Shown: positions 6,431 to 7,461 of the stretch, one piece after another | Layout of the letters: every line of letters starts with the position of its first letter | Numbering within the stretch: position 1 is the stretch's first letter | The notes under the pieces: generated by a model | Databases searched by the model: none | What the model saw: only the letters and a program-made list of their open reading frames with translations | What the model was told of the DNA's origin: nothing | Assembly (NCBI GenBank): GCA_022792755.1 | Contig: JAAWBP010000153.1 | Location: 1 to 7,461, forward strand | DNA length: 7,461 bases | Direction of reading: 5' to 3' | DNA from: Oscillospiraceae bacterium | GTDB taxonomy: Bacteria; Bacillota; Clostridia; Oscillospirales; Ruminococcaceae | Translations under genes and position numbers: made by a program

Positions 6431-7340
6431 GACAAAGGAGATCGTCCTCTGTGAAAACCTCGTCAAAATTTATAAAACCGACGAGACCGAGGTCGTTGCC
6501 CTCCAGGGCTTGGATCTCAGCGTGGAATACGGGGAAATTACTGCGATTATCGGCAACAGCGGCAGCGGGAAGTCGACCCTTCTCAACATGCTGGGTGGGC
6601 TGGATAAGCCCTCGGCCGGGACAGTTCTGGTCGACGGGCAGGATCTCAGTAAATTCACCGACCGGGATTTGATCCGGTACAAGCGGAAAACAGTGGGCTT
6701 TGTCTGGCAGAACAACGCCAGGAATCTGATCCCGTACCTTTCTGCGGTTGAAAATATTGAATTGCCGATGCGCCTTATTGGGAAAGCCGACCGGAACCGG
6801 GCGCTGGAGCTTCTGGACGCGGTCGGACTTTCCCATCGTAAAAACAATAAACTCCACGAAATGTCCGGCGGCGAGCAGCAAAGGGTGGCGATTGCGATTG
6901 CCTTGGCGAACCGGCCGAAGCTGCTTCTCGCCGACGAGCCGACAGGCGCGGTGGATACCCGCACTTCGGATCAAATTCTCAATGTGTTCCGGGAGGTGAA
7001 CCGGGCCACAGGGGTGACGATTGTCATTGTCACCCACGATATGGCGCTTTCCCGCAAGGTCGACCGCGTCGTTGCAATCCGGGACGGGCGAACCAGCAGC
7101 GAGATTCTCCGCAAATCCTCTTATGCCGATGAATTGGGGCATCTTTCTTCCTTAAAGGAAGAGGAGAGTCATCTGGAGCTCGCGGTACTCGACCGGGCCG
7201 GGCGGCTCCAGATTCCGCGGGAATACCTGGAGGCGATCGGGGTGAGCGGCTCGAATAAGCTTTTGGTGGAGATGGAAGACGGAAAGATCGTCATCCAAGC
7301 GCCGCATAGGGAAGAAGCTCCTGATGCACAGGAAGGTTGA
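6420..7340 (+). CDS. MacB-type ABC ATPase with C-terminal AbrB/MazE-like domain (second ATPase)
   Basis: The 306-residue protein has a full ABC ATPase domain followed by an unusual tail. Motifs are intact: Walker A GNSGSGKST at 45-53, Q-loop Q97 in FVWQN, signature MSGGEQQRVAIAIA at 148-161, Walker B LLLADEP at 168-174 with E173, D-loop AVDT, and switch H206 in VTHD. After the usual end of the domain (about residue 225) comes an acidic linker (225-254) and then a segment at about 256-293. That segment has the swapped-hairpin AbrB/SpoVT/MazE pattern: DRAGRLQIPREYLEAIG, then LLVEMEDGKIVIQ. In AbrB-fold proteins the GR-x-x-IP-x-x-x-L-x-x-xG motif forms a dimeric beta-barrel that often binds DNA; here its role is unknown and may be dimerisation or regulation. 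The ATG at 6420 lies inside the end of the first ATPase gene. The RBS is weak (GGGG 6407-6410), so translation is probably coupled. The last 13 residues (PHREEA...) look disordered. The ATPase call is very firm and the tail-fold call fairly firm. Confidence 0.93.
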   Translation: MSGETKEIVLCENLVKIYKTDETEVVALQGLDLSVEYGEITAIIGNSGSGKSTLLNMLGGLDKPSAGTVLVDGQDLSKFTDRDLIRYKRKTVGFVWQNNARNLIPYLSAVENIELPMRLIGKADRNRALELLDAVGLSHRKNNKLHEMSGGEQQRVAIAIALANRPKLLLADEPTGAVDTRTSDQILNVFREVNRATGVTIVIVTHDMALSRKVDRVVAIRDGRTSSEILRKSSYADELGHLSSLKEEESHLELAVLDRAGRLQIPREYLEAIGVSGSNKLLVEMEDGKIVIQAPHREEAPDAQEG

Positions 7341-7353
7341 CACGGGGCGGTCT

Positions 7354-7369
7354 GGAAAAGAGGTTTTCC
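7354..7369 (+). repeat. Small hairpin after the operon
   Basis: GGAAAA (7354-7359) and TTTTCC (7364-7369) pair perfectly around a 4-nt GAGG loop, 13 nt after the stop codon of the last gene. With only two G-C pairs and no T tract behind it, it is not convincing as a terminator and may instead protect the mRNA end. Confidence 0.35.
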
Positions 7370-7375
7370 CACGTT

Positions 7376-7400
7376 CTACGCAGCGTAGGTTGTAATTTTT
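7376..7400 (+). terminator. Weak candidate terminator of the transporter operon
   Basis: CTACG (7376-7380) pairs with CGTAG (7384-7388) around a 3-nt CAG loop, and a TTTTT run follows at 7396-7400. The stem is only 5 bp and the T run begins 7 nt after it, so the fit to an intrinsic terminator is poor. It is the best candidate in the visible end of the operon. Transcription could also continue past the window. Confidence 0.3.
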
Positions 7401-7461
7401 ATGTTGGTATGGTACCCTCGATTGACAAGGGCAGACATGGTTTTGCAGGACGGGAAGCGCC

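Noticed and set aside
5702..7142. Minus-strand open frames of about 240-250 codons opposite the two ATPase genes
   Set aside because: The two frames resemble each other only because the two ATPase genes they oppose are homologous. All conserved ATPase motifs are on the + strand.
7401..7461. Start of another gene (frames from ATG 7401 or ATG 7409)
   Set aside because: Only about 20 codons are visible, there is no ribosome binding site, and the translations (MLVWYPRLTRADMVLQ and MVPSIDKGRHGFAG) are not recognisable.
1..7461. CRISPR arrays, insertion sequences, tRNA or rRNA genes, phage or toxin-antitoxin modules
   Set aside because: Reading through the window showed no repeat arrays, transposase motifs, or tRNA- or rRNA-like sequences. 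The AbrB-like segment is a fused domain and not a free antitoxin, with no toxin gene beside it.

Overview
The window reads as a chromosomal segment of an endospore-forming Firmicute, most likely a class Clostridia member of the Oscillospiraceae/Ruminococcaceae type. The reasons are a full-length spoIVA (found only in endospore formers), a LysM protein tail directly upstream of it, moderately GC-rich coding sequence, strong AGGAGG-type ribosome binding sites, and a lipobox lipoprotein. The genus cannot be settled from the sequence alone.

Layout, all on the + strand: (1) 1-146, the 3' end of a LysM-domain protein, probably spore-associated. (2) 164-1648, spoIVA, the spore coat basement-layer ATPase, closed by a strong intrinsic terminator at 1656-1689. 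(3) 1690-1812, an intergenic control region with two overlapping inverted repeats and a near-consensus sigma-A promoter (TTGACT, 17 nt, TAGAAT). (4) 1813-7340, a tight four-gene operon encoding a MacA/HlyD-type lipoprotein adaptor, a 964-residue internally duplicated FtsX/MacB-type permease, and two different MacB/LolD-type ATPases. The intergenic gaps are 13 nt and 3 nt, and the last two genes overlap by 11 nt. (5) 7341-7461, a non-coding tail with two small hairpins and no supportable gene.

The operon should encode a complete MacAB-like ABC machine of a monoderm cell. The lipoprotein adaptor would sit on the outer face of the membrane, the permease would act as the mechanotransmission unit, and ATP hydrolysis would occur on two nucleotide-binding subunits. 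The substrate is not revealed; antimicrobial peptide or lipid-linked export or resistance is the usual guess for such systems. No regulator or two-component system lies inside the window.

The most notable points are the C-terminal AbrB/MazE-like domain fused to the second ATPase, and the pairing of two catalytically intact but different ATPases with one permease that carries two different ATPase-contact loops. The control region also has overlapping dyads upstream of the promoter. The spoIVA unit and the transporter operon are separated by the terminator and look functionally unrelated.
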